Shown here one piece after another: positions 31,338 through 38,787 of a stretch of 38,986 bases of DNA; the stretch's first letter is position 1, and each line of letters begins with the position of its first letter. A program made the position numbers and the translations under genes. The stretch comes from Chloroflexota bacterium. GTDB taxonomy: Bacteria; Chloroflexota; Limnocylindria; Limnocylindrales; CSP1-4. The stretch spans positions 1 through 38,986 of the forward strand of contig JALOOH010000002.1 in NCBI GenBank assembly GCA_025454515.1, given 5' to 3'. The notes beneath the pieces were generated by a model that had not been told where the DNA came from, did not search any database, and saw only the letters and a program-made list of their open reading frames with translations.

Positions 31338-32303
31338 ATGGATCCCGCCGCCGGTCTCTTCCTCGGCCTCGCGGCAGCCGCGTCGTGGGGATCGCTCGAC
31401 GTCCTCGTCGCGTTCGCGGGTCGCCGCGTCGGCGGGGTCATCTCGGCCGTGTTCGTCGTCGTTGCATCGTGCTTCATCCTCGTCCCGGCCGGGCTCCTGC
31501 ACGGCCTGGTGTTCCCCGCCGAGCCACGGTTCGCGCTCGTCGCGGCCGGGTCGGGCGCGATCCTCGCGCTGGGCTTCCTGTGCTTCTACACGGCCCTCCG
31601 CATGGGGCCGATCTCGATCGTCAGCCCGATCGCCGGCCTGTATGGCGGGCTCGGCGTGCTCATCGCGGTCGTCTTCCTCGGCGAACGCCTGGCGGGCGCC
31701 CAGGTCGTCGCGGTCGTCGCCGCCACTGCCGGGATCTTCCTCGCCGGCCTCACGCTCGAGCCCGGCGCATCCCGGCCGCGCTTCTCGGGCCCCGGCGTCC
31801 CGCTCGCGCTCGTCTCGCTCGTCTGCTGGGCCGTCGGCATCGTCCTGCTCTCGGTCCTCGTCCGGGGGTCCGACTGGCTCACCGGCCTCGTCGCGCAGCG
31901 CGTCTCGAACGCCCTGGTGCTTCTGCTGGTGTTCGCCGTGCTCCGGGCACGGGGCGCGCTGGCGGCCTCGACGACGCCGCCGCTGTCGCCCGAGCCGGAG
32001 CCCGTGCTCGACGTGGCGCGCGCGTCGGCGGCAGGCGACACGGCCGCGCGAGTCTCCGGCCTCCTGTCGCGCCGGCCGTACGCGACGCTCCTCGTTGGTG
32101 CCGTCCTCGACGTCGTCGGCCTGGCGGCGTTCGCGTACGGCCTCGGTGTCGCGCCGGTCTGGCTCGTCACCCTCGTGAGCTCGCTCGGCCCGATGGTCAC
32201 GGTCGCGGCGGGCGTGCTGCTCCTCGGGGAGCGGCCACGGCGGGTGCAGTGGGCGGGGATCGGGCTGGTCTTCGCGGGGATCGCGCTCGTCGCGGTGGGT
32301 TGA
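31338..32303 (+). CDS. EamA/DMT-family transporter, copy 2
   Basis: A 321-aa ten-helix transporter closely similar to its neighbour: shared runs include DVLVAFAGRRVGG, FLCFYTALRMGP/FACFYTALRLGP, VFLGE and the last 25 residues (GERPRRVQWAGIGLVFAGIALVAVG). Both halves of the EamA fold are present, with a charged loop EPEPVLDVARASAAGD in the same place. ATG 31338 is chosen, five bases after CCACGATA exactly as in the first copy; GTG 31311 is in frame but lies in the hairpin. The pair arose by tandem duplication and may differ in substrate or form a heterodimer. Confidence 0.88.
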   Translation: MDPAAGLFLGLAAAASWGSLDVLVAFAGRRVGGVISAVFVVVASCFILVPAGLLHGLVFPAEPRFALVAAGSGAILALGFLCFYTALRMGPISIVSPIAGLYGGLGVLIAVVFLGERLAGAQVVAVVAATAGIFLAGLTLEPGASRPRFSGPGVPLALVSLVCWAVGIVLLSVLVRGSDWLTGLVAQRVSNALVLLLVFAVLRARGALAASTTPPLSPEPEPVLDVARASAAGDTAARVSGLLSRRPYATLLVGAVLDVVGLAAFAYGLGVAPVWLVTLVSSLGPMVTVAAGVLLLGERPRRVQWAGIGLVFAGIALVAVG

Positions 32304-32334
32304 GCTCGGGCGGCGCCCCTGGCCCCCGCTGCCC

Positions 32335-33318
32335 CTACCAGCGGGTGTGGACGTGAGGCGCGATCAGCTCCCTGTAGACCTCCCGGATCGCGTCCATCGT
32401 CGCAGGCGACAGCGGCGGCATCGCCGACGCGGCCGCGTTCGCCCGTGCCATCGCGGGATCCTTCGCGCCCGGGATGACCGTGCTCACGCCGTCGTGCATG
32501 AGGACCCAACGGAGGGCCATCTGCGCGATCGACCAGCCCTCCGGCACGAGCGGCCGGAGCTCCTCGACCGCCGCGAGGCCCACCTCGTAGGGGACTCCGC
32601 CGAAGGTCTCTCCGCGGTCGAACGACTCACCCTGCCGGTTGTAGCTCCGATGATCGTCGGCGGCGAAGACCGACCCCGCGGCCAGCTTCCCGGTCAGCAG
32701 GCCGGACGCGAGCGGCACGCGAACGATGACGCCCACGTCCGCCGCCCACGCTGCCGCGAGGAAGCGCTCGGTCGGGCGCTGGCGGAACGCGTTGAGGATG
32801 ATCTGGACGGTCGCCACCCCGGGGTTCTCGATCGCGATCAACCCCTCCTCGACCTTCTCGACCGAGACGCCGTAGTGGGCGATGACCCCCTCGGCGACCA
32901 GGTCGTCCAGGGCCGCGAAGACCTCGGGCGTGTAGTAGACCTGCGTGGGCAGCGTGTGGAGCTGGACGAGCGGGATCGTCGCGAGGCCCAGGTTCTCGCG
33001 GCTCCGGTCGAGCCACCCGCGAAAGGCCTCGGTGGTGTAGCTGGCCATCGTGAGGGGCGCGCGACGTCCCATCTTCGTCGCGACGACCACGCGCGGGTCC
33101 GACCGCTCGCGCAGGAACCGGCCCACGATCCGCTCGCTCCGCCCGTCGCCGTAGACGTCGGCGGTGTCGATGAAGGTCACGCCCGCGTCGGCGGCCGCGT
33201 GGAGGGTGGCGAGGGCCGTCGGCTCGTCCACCTCGCCCCAGTCGGCGCCGAGCTGCCAGGCCCCCAGCCCGACCTCGCTCACCATCCAGCCGGTCTTCCC
33301 GAGGCGCCTCTCGCGCAT
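32335..33318 (-). CDS. Aldo/keto reductase
   Basis: A 327-aa NADPH-dependent oxidoreductase of the AKR superfamily (TIM barrel). The catalytic tetrad is visible: Asp and Tyr in FIDTADVYGDGRSE, Lys in VVVATKMGR and His in VQLHTLP. The cofactor end has STVIPGAKDPAMARANAAA, which binds the NADP phosphate. RLGKTGWMVSEVGLGAWQLG is the normal N-terminal hairpin. GGAGGTGG lies before the ATG. It is divergent from the SDR gene; substrates of this class (sugars, aldehydes, quinones) cannot be told from sequence. Confidence 0.92.
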   Translation of the reverse strand: MRERRLGKTGWMVSEVGLGAWQLGADWGEVDEPTALATLHAAADAGVTFIDTADVYGDGRSERIVGRFLRERSDPRVVVATKMGRRAPLTMASYTTEAFRGWLDRSRENLGLATIPLVQLHTLPTQVYYTPEVFAALDDLVAEGVIAHYGVSVEKVEEGLIAIENPGVATVQIILNAFRQRPTERFLAAAWAADVGVIVRVPLASGLLTGKLAAGSVFAADDHRSYNRQGESFDRGETFGGVPYEVGLAAVEELRPLVPEGWSIAQMALRWVLMHDGVSTVIPGAKDPAMARANAAASAMPPLSPATMDAIREVYRELIAPHVHTRW

Positions 33319-33423
33319 CGTCCACCTCCTCCGGGCCGATGCTACGCTCGACCGTGGACGACAGCTCGACCGATCCGTCGGGGGCGACCGCCCCGACCGC
33401 GAGCCGTCCGCCGGGAGCGACCG

Positions 33424-34203
33424 ATGGAACCCGCACCCTTCGTCCAGCCGAGCTTCGACCTCTCCGGGCGCGTCGCGCTCGTGACCGGCGCGGGCCGCGG
33501 CATCGGCCACGACCTCGTGCTGGGGCTGGCGGGCGCGGGCGCGCGTGTCGCCGCGGGTGTCCGGCGGGTCGCGGATGCCGACGAGGTCGTCGGGGCCGTC
33601 CGCGCGTCGGGCGGCGACGCGATCGCCGTGGCGCTCGACGTCACGGACGCCGCCTCGATCGATGCCGCCGTGGCGACGACCGTGGCGAGCTTCGGACGGC
33701 TCGACATCCTGGTGAACAACGCCGGGCTCGGCACGAACCACGACGCGCTCGACGCGACCGAGGAGGAGTGGGACGAGCTGTTCGCGGTCAACGTCCGCGG
33801 GCTCTTCTTCGCCTCGCAGGCCGCGGCGCGACGGATGGTGCCGCAGGGCTTCGGGCGCATCGTCAACGTCGCCTCGCAGGCCGGCATCGTGGGGATCCGC
33901 CGGCACGCCGCGTACAGCGCGAGCAAGGGCGCCGTGATCACGCTGACGAAGGTGCTCGCCTTGGAATGGGCGCCGGCGGGCGTGACGGTGAACGCGATCG
34001 CCCCCACCTGGGTCCTCACGCCGGGGACCGCGGAGCGTCTCTCCGACCCGGACTTCCTCCGGAGCGTCCTCGACCGGATCCCGCTGGGGCGCGTGGGGAC
34101 GACCTCCGAGCTGGCGGGCGCGGTCGTCTACCTCGCGTCCGACGCCGCGGGGATGGTGACCGGGACGACGCTCGTCATCGACGGGGGTTGGACCGCGCAG
34201 TAG
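33424..34203 (+). CDS. SDR-family oxidoreductase (3-oxoacyl reductase-like)
   Basis: A 259-aa classical short-chain dehydrogenase. Cofactor motif TGAGRGIG, NNAG (as LVNNAGLG), and the catalytic Ser, Tyr and Lys in NVASQAGIVGIRRHAAYSASKGA; the ending GTTLVIDGGWTAQ is typical. Members with this pattern act on gluconate, mannonate, alcohols or acyl substrates. GGGAGCG precedes the ATG at 33424. A TACGCT at 33343-33348 could be its -10, but no good -35 is seen. Divergent from the aldo/keto reductase. Confidence 0.92.
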   Translation: MEPAPFVQPSFDLSGRVALVTGAGRGIGHDLVLGLAGAGARVAAGVRRVADADEVVGAVRASGGDAIAVALDVTDAASIDAAVATTVASFGRLDILVNNAGLGTNHDALDATEEEWDELFAVNVRGLFFASQAAARRMVPQGFGRIVNVASQAGIVGIRRHAAYSASKGAVITLTKVLALEWAPAGVTVNAIAPTWVLTPGTAERLSDPDFLRSVLDRIPLGRVGTTSELAGAVVYLASDAAGMVTGTTLVIDGGWTAQ

Positions 34204-34230
34204 GGCGCCGGGGCGGCGGGCGGGGGCGGG

Positions 34231-34435
34231 GCGGGGCGGCCGTTCGGTCGCTCGCGTCGCCGCGCATCAGCCCGGGGACTTCGAGACGCTGGATCGTGGC
34301 CGGGTATCACGCAGGCGCCGATCCCGGTGACGACGGGGCCGTCCGTTGAGCGTGGAATCGCCGCCCGGTGCTGGCGATCGCCCTCCCTGCAGTCCCCGGG
34401 CTGATATCCGGTGACGGAGCGGGGGCGGGGCGCCG
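34231..34435. repeat. Inverted-repeat-bounded element, copy 1
   Basis: A 205-base unit shared with 35615-35827. Its core, 34266-34405 (140 bases), is bounded by a perfect 15-base inverted repeat, ATCAGCCCGGGGACT on the left and AGTCCCCGGGCTGAT on the right. Conserved flanks are GCGGGGCGGCCGTTCGGTCG before and ATATCCGG.GACGGAGCGG after. The inner 110 bases are about three-quarters identical between copies. No protein is encoded. It looks like a REP/BIME- or MITE-like element. It fills most of the 249-base gap between the SDR gene and the frameshifted gene. Confidence 0.75.
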
Positions 34436-34452
34436 GCGACCCGCACGCTCGC

Positions 34453-35458
34453 CTACGGCACCACCAGCTCCATGCGTGCCCGCGCCGGCCAGTAGGTCGC
34501 ATCGCCGGCGTACTCGGCGAGCAGGCGGTAGCGACCCGACTCCAGCGTGGTCGTCGACAGCGACCAGGCGCCGGTCGGATCGGTCGCGGCCGAGCCGACC
34601 GCGATCGGCTGAGGCGTGAGCGGGTGGATGTCGCGTCGGGTCTCGACCGACTGGAGGAAGATCGGCGCGACGTACGCGCTTCCGACGGACGCCTCCGGCA
34701 CGCGAACGGCGACCCAGAGCCGGTATCGCGCCCCGGGGGTCACCGGATAGGCCGCGGACTCGAGGCCCACGTCCTGGTCGGGCGTGAGCACGAGGCGGAG
34801 CGGTCCGACGCAGCTGCGCGATGCTCACGCTCTCGTCGACGGCATCCGGGTAGAGCATGAAGACGTGGGTCCTGCCGGCGACCCGGGACCACGGCGCGTT
34901 CGGGGCGAAGAGGGCGTCGTAGTCGTCCGCCCCGCCCCGGGGACGCCACGAGAACGAATGGTCCGGCAGAGGCCCGAACCAGATCCGCGGGGTCACGGCG
35001 AGGGACTTCGCCAGCGTGCCGCATCGGGCGGCGGCTCCAGCGCCGACGACGAGCGAGACGCGCTTCGTCCCGATCGCGGCGCCACGGACGGCGGCCGCCT
35101 GGACGCCGGTCAGCGGCAGGGTCGCCGTCCCGGCACCCTTCGACGTGGCGCTGATCGAGCCGAGTGTCGCGAGGGTCGCGCCGAGCCTCGTGCACTCACC
35201 GGCGCGGATCGCGACCGGGTGCGACGCCGCCGGGCGGAACCCTCGGATCGCGACCGAGGCGGTCCCGGCGCCCGTGTCCAGGACCCTGACGGTCGCCGTC
35301 CCGTTCGCACCCTTCGCGCCGAGCGACGCCGTCCACGCCTGCTCGACGCGATGCGTCGCGGCGGATGCGCCCGGAGCCGTCGTCGACGCCGAGGCGACGA
35401 GGATGGACAGGGCGGTCAATCCCGCCGGGACAGCCCGCCACCGCGATGACCCGCGCAC
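34453..35458 (-). pseudogene. Secreted protein of unknown function, frameshifted near 34805
   Basis: From GTG 35458 (GGGAG seven bases upstream) the frame gives a signal peptide (ends near ASTTAPGASA), a beta-rich domain with two Cys, then PRIWFGPLPDHSFSWRP and THVFMLYPDAVDESVSIAQL, after which it degrades into antisense-like Arg/Pro/Ala sequence. A second frame picks up at about 34805 with PLRLVLTPDQDVGLESAAYPVTPGARYRLWVAVRVPE and runs to a stop at 34453 with a beta-sandwich look (GAWSLSTTTLESGRYRLLAEYAG). One gene disrupted by a frameshift or by an internal deletion that removed a middle domain explains this best; the VF.LYP phrase looks like the entrance of a larger catalytic domain. A sequencing error is the simple alternative. 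It lies between the two repeat copies. Confidence 0.55.
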
Positions 35459-35501
35459 GGCCACGCTCCCGGGACGCCTTCCGTCGCTCTCCGGCCCTGT
35501 C

Positions 35502-35575
35502 GACCCGATCGGGTCGCTCCACTGGCGGCGCCGGGTCGGAGCGATGGGTCCCATGTGCCATGACCCGGCCGGGTC
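35502..35575. promoter_or_regulatory. Three palindromes upstream of the secreted-protein gene
   Basis: GACCCGATCGGGTC (35502-35515) and GACCCGGCCGGGTC (35562-35575) are perfect 14-base palindromes whose starts are exactly 60 bases apart; ATGGG-T-CCCAT (35544-35554) lies between. They sit in the 411-base gene-free stretch 35459-35869 and could be operators for the minus-strand gene. Apart from these, that stretch holds only the repeat units listed next. Confidence 0.4.
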
Positions 35576-35593
35576 GGCCAGTGCCGTTCGTCG

Positions 35594-35614
35594 CCGCGCA
35601 TCAGCCCGGGGACT
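35594..35614. repeat. Solitary left arm of the repeat element
   Basis: CGCCGCGCATCAGCCCGGGG plus ACT, identical to the left end of the full copy that begins 58 bases downstream. Only the left inverted-repeat arm is present, as if a copy had been truncated or a unit partly duplicated. Confidence 0.6.
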
Positions 35615-35827
35615 GCGGGGCGGCCGTTCGGTCGCTCGGTCGCTCGCGTCGCCGCGCATCAGCCCGGGGACTGCCAGGAGCCGGATCGTCGCCGTGTATC
35701 ACCCGGGCGCCGATCCCGGCAACGACCGGGCCGACCCGGTGAGCGTGCGATCGCCGCCCGGCGCCGGTATCGGCCTCCCTGCAGTCCCCGGGCTGATATC
35801 CGGCGACGGAGCGGGGGCGGGGCGCCG
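35615..35827. repeat. Inverted-repeat-bounded element, copy 2
   Basis: Second copy of the unit at 34231-34435, same orientation. The core is 35658-35797, again exactly 140 bases between the outer ends of the perfect 15-base inverted repeat. The left flank carries an extra GTCGCTCG (8-base tandem duplication). It lies between the frameshifted gene and the epimerase gene, so the two copies bracket the frameshifted gene. Confidence 0.75.
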
Positions 35828-35869
35828 CGCCCGGGTCGGCCAGTGCCATTCGGCGCAGGCGCCGCCAGG

Positions 35870-36676
35870 TCAGCCGGGTGCACGGTCCTGCGGCACGAAG
35901 CCGAGCGCCCGCGCACCCTCGAGGCCCCAGAACCGTCGCGGGTTGTCGCTCACGCCGTAGGCGATCGCGAACCGGACGTCCGCCTCGAGCGCGCACCGGA
36001 TCAGCTCGGCGCAGTCCCGCTGCGAGAGCCACGTCGCGCGGAGCCGCGCCCGACGGTCGTCGTCGGTGAGCCACGGCATCCAGCCCGCCGTGGCGCGGAT
36101 CGCCGGCCCCGTGGGGTCGTCGTCCGGCAGGACGCTCCCGATCCGCAGGCAGACGACGCGCATCCCGAACCGGTCGGCGTACATCCGCCCCATCGCCTCC
36201 ATGAAGACCTTGGAGACGCCGTAGTCGGAGTCGGGCCGGACCTCTGCGCGCTCGTCCACGACCCGCTGATCGTCCAGGGCATAGATCGCCGGCGCGGACT
36301 CGATCTCGTACGTCCCGACCGCGTGGTTCGACGACGCGAGGACCACGCGCCCGACGCCCGCCTCGCGTGCTGCCTCGAGGACGTTCCGCGTGCCGACGAT
36401 GTTGCTGTGGAGGACCTCCTCCCAGGACGACGAGACGTGGGGCGTGCCGGCGAGGTGGACGACGGCCTCGACACCGACGAACGCGGGCCGGATGGCGTCG
36501 AGGTCCGCGATGTCCGCGGCGTGGCTGGGGAAGGCGGCGGGGGCCCGGGTGAGGCAGCGCAGGTCGTACGCGTCGCCCAGGCGCTCGCGGAGGACCGTGC
36601 CGATGACGCCCTCGGCGCCGGTGACGAGGACGCGGCGGGGCGCGACGGGGGACGGGGGATCGACCGGGAGCCTCAT
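35870..36676 (-). CDS. NAD-dependent epimerase/dehydratase family, uronate dehydrogenase-like
   Basis: A 268-aa extended SDR. It has the Rossmann motif VTGAEGVIGTVL, VVHLAGTPHVSSSWEEVLHSNIVGTRNVLEAA, Ser in LASSNHAVGTYE and the catalytic YGVSK. The pattern RIGSVLPDDDP followed by RRARLRATWLSQRDCAELI and the end RRFWGLEGARALGFVPQDRA resembles uronate dehydrogenase, which oxidises glucuronate or galacturonate with NAD; I infer that or a close sugar activity. The ATG begins one base after the antiporter stop, so the two genes are co-transcribed although functionally unlike. Confidence 0.87.
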   Translation of the reverse strand: MRLPVDPPSPVAPRRVLVTGAEGVIGTVLRERLGDAYDLRCLTRAPAAFPSHAADIADLDAIRPAFVGVEAVVHLAGTPHVSSSWEEVLHSNIVGTRNVLEAAREAGVGRVVLASSNHAVGTYEIESAPAIYALDDQRVVDERAEVRPDSDYGVSKVFMEAMGRMYADRFGMRVVCLRIGSVLPDDDPTGPAIRATAGWMPWLTDDDRRARLRATWLSQRDCAELIRCALEADVRFAIAYGVSDNPRRFWGLEGARALGFVPQDRAPG

Positions 36677-36677
36677 G

Positions 36678-37835
36678 TCACGCGCCCTCCGCGACGGCCG
36701 CGCGTGCCGGCCCCACGGCCCGCACGAGCACCGTGCTCGCGGCGATCGTGACGGCCACGGCCGAGATCACCGCCACGTAGAGGTCCTGGGGGATCGCGCC
36801 GGCCATCGCTGCCGCGGCAGCGAGGACGAAGCTGAACTCGCCCATCTGGCCGAGCCCGATCGCGAGCTGGGCGGGCCGGGCGTCGAGCCGGGCGGCGCGC
36901 GCGATCGCCCAGGCGACGAGCGCCTTGGCGACCACGACGAGGCCGAGCAGGAGGGCCAGCCAGCCGAGACCGGAGGCCAGCCGTCCCGGGTCGACCAGCG
37001 TGCCGATCGTGACGAAGAACAGCACCGCGAACAGGTCACGGAACGGGACAAGGCGCCGCCGGGCCTCGGCCGTGTCGGGACCCTCGCTGATGGCCAGGCC
37101 GGCGACGAACGCCGCCAGCGCGAGCGGCGCGCCGAAGACGGCCGAGCCGACGCCGGCGAGCACCAGCCCCACCGAGACGGAGACGAGCAGGAAGATGTCC
37201 GGCTCGCCGCGCACGAGCCGCAGGACCCGCGGGAGCACCTCCGCAACGATGAGCGCGACGATCACGTAGGCGACGATGCCGACGATGGTCTCCACGAGGG
37301 GCCGCCCGGAGACGCCGAGCAGGGTGAGGAGGACGGCGGCGATCGCGACGCCGAAGACGTCCTGGATGACGCTCCAGCCGAGCAGGGCGTGCTCGGTCGA
37401 TCGGTCGGTCGTCCGCCGGCGGCTGCGGGTGATGTTCACGATGACCACGGAGGACGACAGCGCGACGGCCAGGCCGACGATCGCCGCGGGGAGCGGCTCC
37501 AGTCCGGCCAGGACGAGGACCCCGCCCGCCACGAGGAGCGTGATCACGACCTGGAGCGGCGCCGCCCAGATGAGCTGGCGCTGCTCCCGGCGGATGCGGC
37601 CCAGGTCGATCTCGATCCCCACCTCGAAGAGCAGGAGGACGACGCCGAGGTCCGCGAGGAGCTGGAGCTGCTCGCGGTCCGCCACGTAGCCGGGCGTGAA
37701 CGGTGACACGAGCAGGCCGACGGCGAGGTACCCCAGGACGGCCGGCAGGCCGGCGCGGCGGGCGAGCCAGCCCGCGGCGGCCGCGGCGAGCAGCAGCGCG
37801 CCGATCTCGAGGATCGAGGTCGCGGTGAGGTCCAT
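36678..37835 (-). CDS. CPA2-family cation:proton antiporter (KefB-like membrane domain)
   Basis: A 385-aa inner-membrane protein with about twelve hydrophobic helices. Features of the Na+/H+ exchanger fold are GYLAVGLLVSPFTPGYV, LGVVLLLFEVGIEIDLGRI, VALSSSVVIVNI and GWSVIQDVFGVAI with the transport Asp, and GQMGEFSFVLAAAA. The RCK/TrkA domains found in KefB/KefC are absent, so this is the membrane domain alone, which is common. It probably exchanges K+ or Na+ for protons. First gene of a two-gene unit with the epimerase. Confidence 0.92.
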   Translation of the reverse strand: MDLTATSILEIGALLLAAAAAGWLARRAGLPAVLGYLAVGLLVSPFTPGYVADREQLQLLADLGVVLLLFEVGIEIDLGRIRREQRQLIWAAPLQVVITLLVAGGVLVLAGLEPLPAAIVGLAVALSSSVVIVNITRSRRRTTDRSTEHALLGWSVIQDVFGVAIAAVLLTLLGVSGRPLVETIVGIVAYVIVALIVAEVLPRVLRLVRGEPDIFLLVSVSVGLVLAGVGSAVFGAPLALAAFVAGLAISEGPDTAEARRRLVPFRDLFAVLFFVTIGTLVDPGRLASGLGWLALLLGLVVVAKALVAWAIARAARLDARPAQLAIGLGQMGEFSFVLAAAAAMAGAIPQDLYVAVISAVAVTIAASTVLVRAVGPARAAVAEGA

Positions 37836-37904
37836 GCGCCTCGATGGTATCCGCCATCTCCGGCGGAGGCCGGCGGCGGGCGGCAGGGTCGCGCGCGTAC
37901 CGGG

Positions 37905-37910
37905 TACGCT
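37905..37910 (+). promoter_or_regulatory. -10-like TACGCT placing transcription start at the GTG
   Basis: TACGCT ends six bases before GTG 37917, and no ribosome site is present. The spacing fits a leaderless message. No -35 seen. Confidence 0.3.
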
Positions 37911-37916
37911 CGCCCC

Positions 37917-38306
37917 GTGGGAGCGGGCGGGGTGATCCACGAGGTCCGGCGCGCGTCCGACGGCGAGCTCGAGGGGTATGTCGCCGCCGACGGCGACGCG
38001 TGGCTCGCGTTGACCGTCTTCCACGGCGTGCTCGGCCGCGCCATGAGCGCGCAGGAGGCGCGGACGATCGTGCATGCCCGGGGCCTCGCGTCGATGGCCG
38101 AACGGTGGTGGTGGATGTCGCGTGCGGCGGGGGAGTGGAGGGTCGTGGTGCCGCTCGAGTCGAGCCCGGGTCGCGTCCGTGTCGCCCTCGGGTACTACTC
38201 GCTCCCCGGGATCGGGACGGCGTGGGTCACCGCCGCGGACCTCGCCGCGGGCGACCGCCTCGTCCTGGAGCCGCCCGAGGGCGTCGAGGTGGATCCGGGC
38301 GGCTGA
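37917..38306 (+). CDS. Small protein of unknown function
   Basis: A 129-aa soluble protein I do not recognise. It starts IHEVRRASDGELEGYVAADGDAWLALTVFHGVLG, a two-strand hairpin-like pattern, then an Ala/Arg-rich helix, an aromatic WWWMSRAAGEWRVVVPLESSPGRVRVALGYYSLPG stretch, and an acidic end. No signal peptide, membrane segment or Cys. Codon use matches neighbours, which supports a real gene. The start GTG is 7 bases after a TACGCT box and may be leaderless. It faces the small membrane-protein gene. Confidence 0.65.
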   Translation: MGAGGVIHEVRRASDGELEGYVAADGDAWLALTVFHGVLGRAMSAQEARTIVHARGLASMAERWWWMSRAAGEWRVVVPLESSPGRVRVALGYYSLPGIGTAWVTAADLAAGDRLVLEPPEGVEVDPGG

Positions 38307-38334
38307 TCCGGGCCGGCCTCCGCATGTCTGGCGG

Positions 38335-38697
38335 TCAGCCGCTCGCTGCAGGCTGCTGCTCCCGCCATGCCCCGATGCCGACCCCGACGAGCGCGGCGTT
38401 GTACGCCGCGAGGAGCAGCGGCCACGGCGATGGCAGTCCCGCCCAGGCTCCGATGACCGCGAGGCCGACTCCGGCCGCGGCGGTGAGGATCGCGAACGCT
38501 GTCACGGGGCGGATCCGGGCGAGCACGCCAGCCGCGAGAAGAAGGCTGCCGGCGAGCACGGTGAGCAGCCCGATCGGGAGCAGGTCCGAGCCTCCGAGCG
38601 GTCCGCCCTGGGCCATCGGCACGATGAGGATCGGGCGGAGGGCGAGCCCCGCCGCCAGGATCGTCGTCCATCTCCGGGAGCCGGATCGGGGGCGCAT
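38335..38697 (-). CDS. Small membrane protein, about four helices, unknown function
   Basis: A 120-aa hydrophobic protein. Helices can be seen around TTILAAGLALRPILIVPM, LLPIGLLTVLAGSLLLAAGVLA, VTAFAILTAAAGVGLAVIGAWAG and LLLAAYNAALVGVGIGAW. The N-terminus is basic (RPRSGSRR), so it is likely inside. No known family recognised. It is divergent from the LexA-box gene, with about 90 bases between the starts. Confidence 0.7.
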   Translation of the reverse strand: MRPRSGSRRWTTILAAGLALRPILIVPMAQGGPLGGSDLLPIGLLTVLAGSLLLAAGVLARIRPVTAFAILTAAAGVGLAVIGAWAGLPSPWPLLLAAYNAALVGVGIGAWREQQPAASG

Positions 38698-38748
38698 GGT
38701 CCACCCACATCGTATGCCGCGTGAGACTGTCCCACGGTCGTTCGGACC

Positions 38749-38776
38749 TTGACAAGTAGAACAGATGTTCTATCTT
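38749..38776 (+). promoter_or_regulatory. Promoter with embedded LexA-type SOS box
   Basis: TTGACA (38749-38754), 16-base spacer, TATCTT (38771-38776). The palindrome TAGAACAGATGTTCTA (38757-38772) fills the spacer and contains GAAC-N4-GTTC, the LexA box of Gram-positive-type bacteria; both seven-base arms are perfect. GGAGGG (38778-38783) is the ribosome site. A LexA repressor bound here would block RNA polymerase. Confidence 0.8.
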
Positions 38777-38787
38777 TGGAGGGTCCC

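Larger units (their letters stand above)
35571..35852. repeat. Direct repeat pair flanking repeat copy 2
   Basis: GGGTCGGCCAGTGCCGTTCG (35571-35590) recurs as GGGTCGGCCAGTGCCATTCG (35833-35852), 19 of 20 bases identical, on either side of the element. It could be a large target-site-like duplication or a relic of tandem duplication. Confidence 0.5.

Noticed and set aside
34307-34804. Continuation of the first frame of the secreted protein down to 34307
   Set aside because: Composition changes to Arg/Pro/Ala-rich shadow, while the alternative frame gives ordinary beta-sandwich-like protein sequence over the same bases.
34231-35827. CRISPR array or composite transposon
   Set aside because: There are only two and a half repeats, far apart and of unequal spacing, and no transposase or cas gene is encoded between them.
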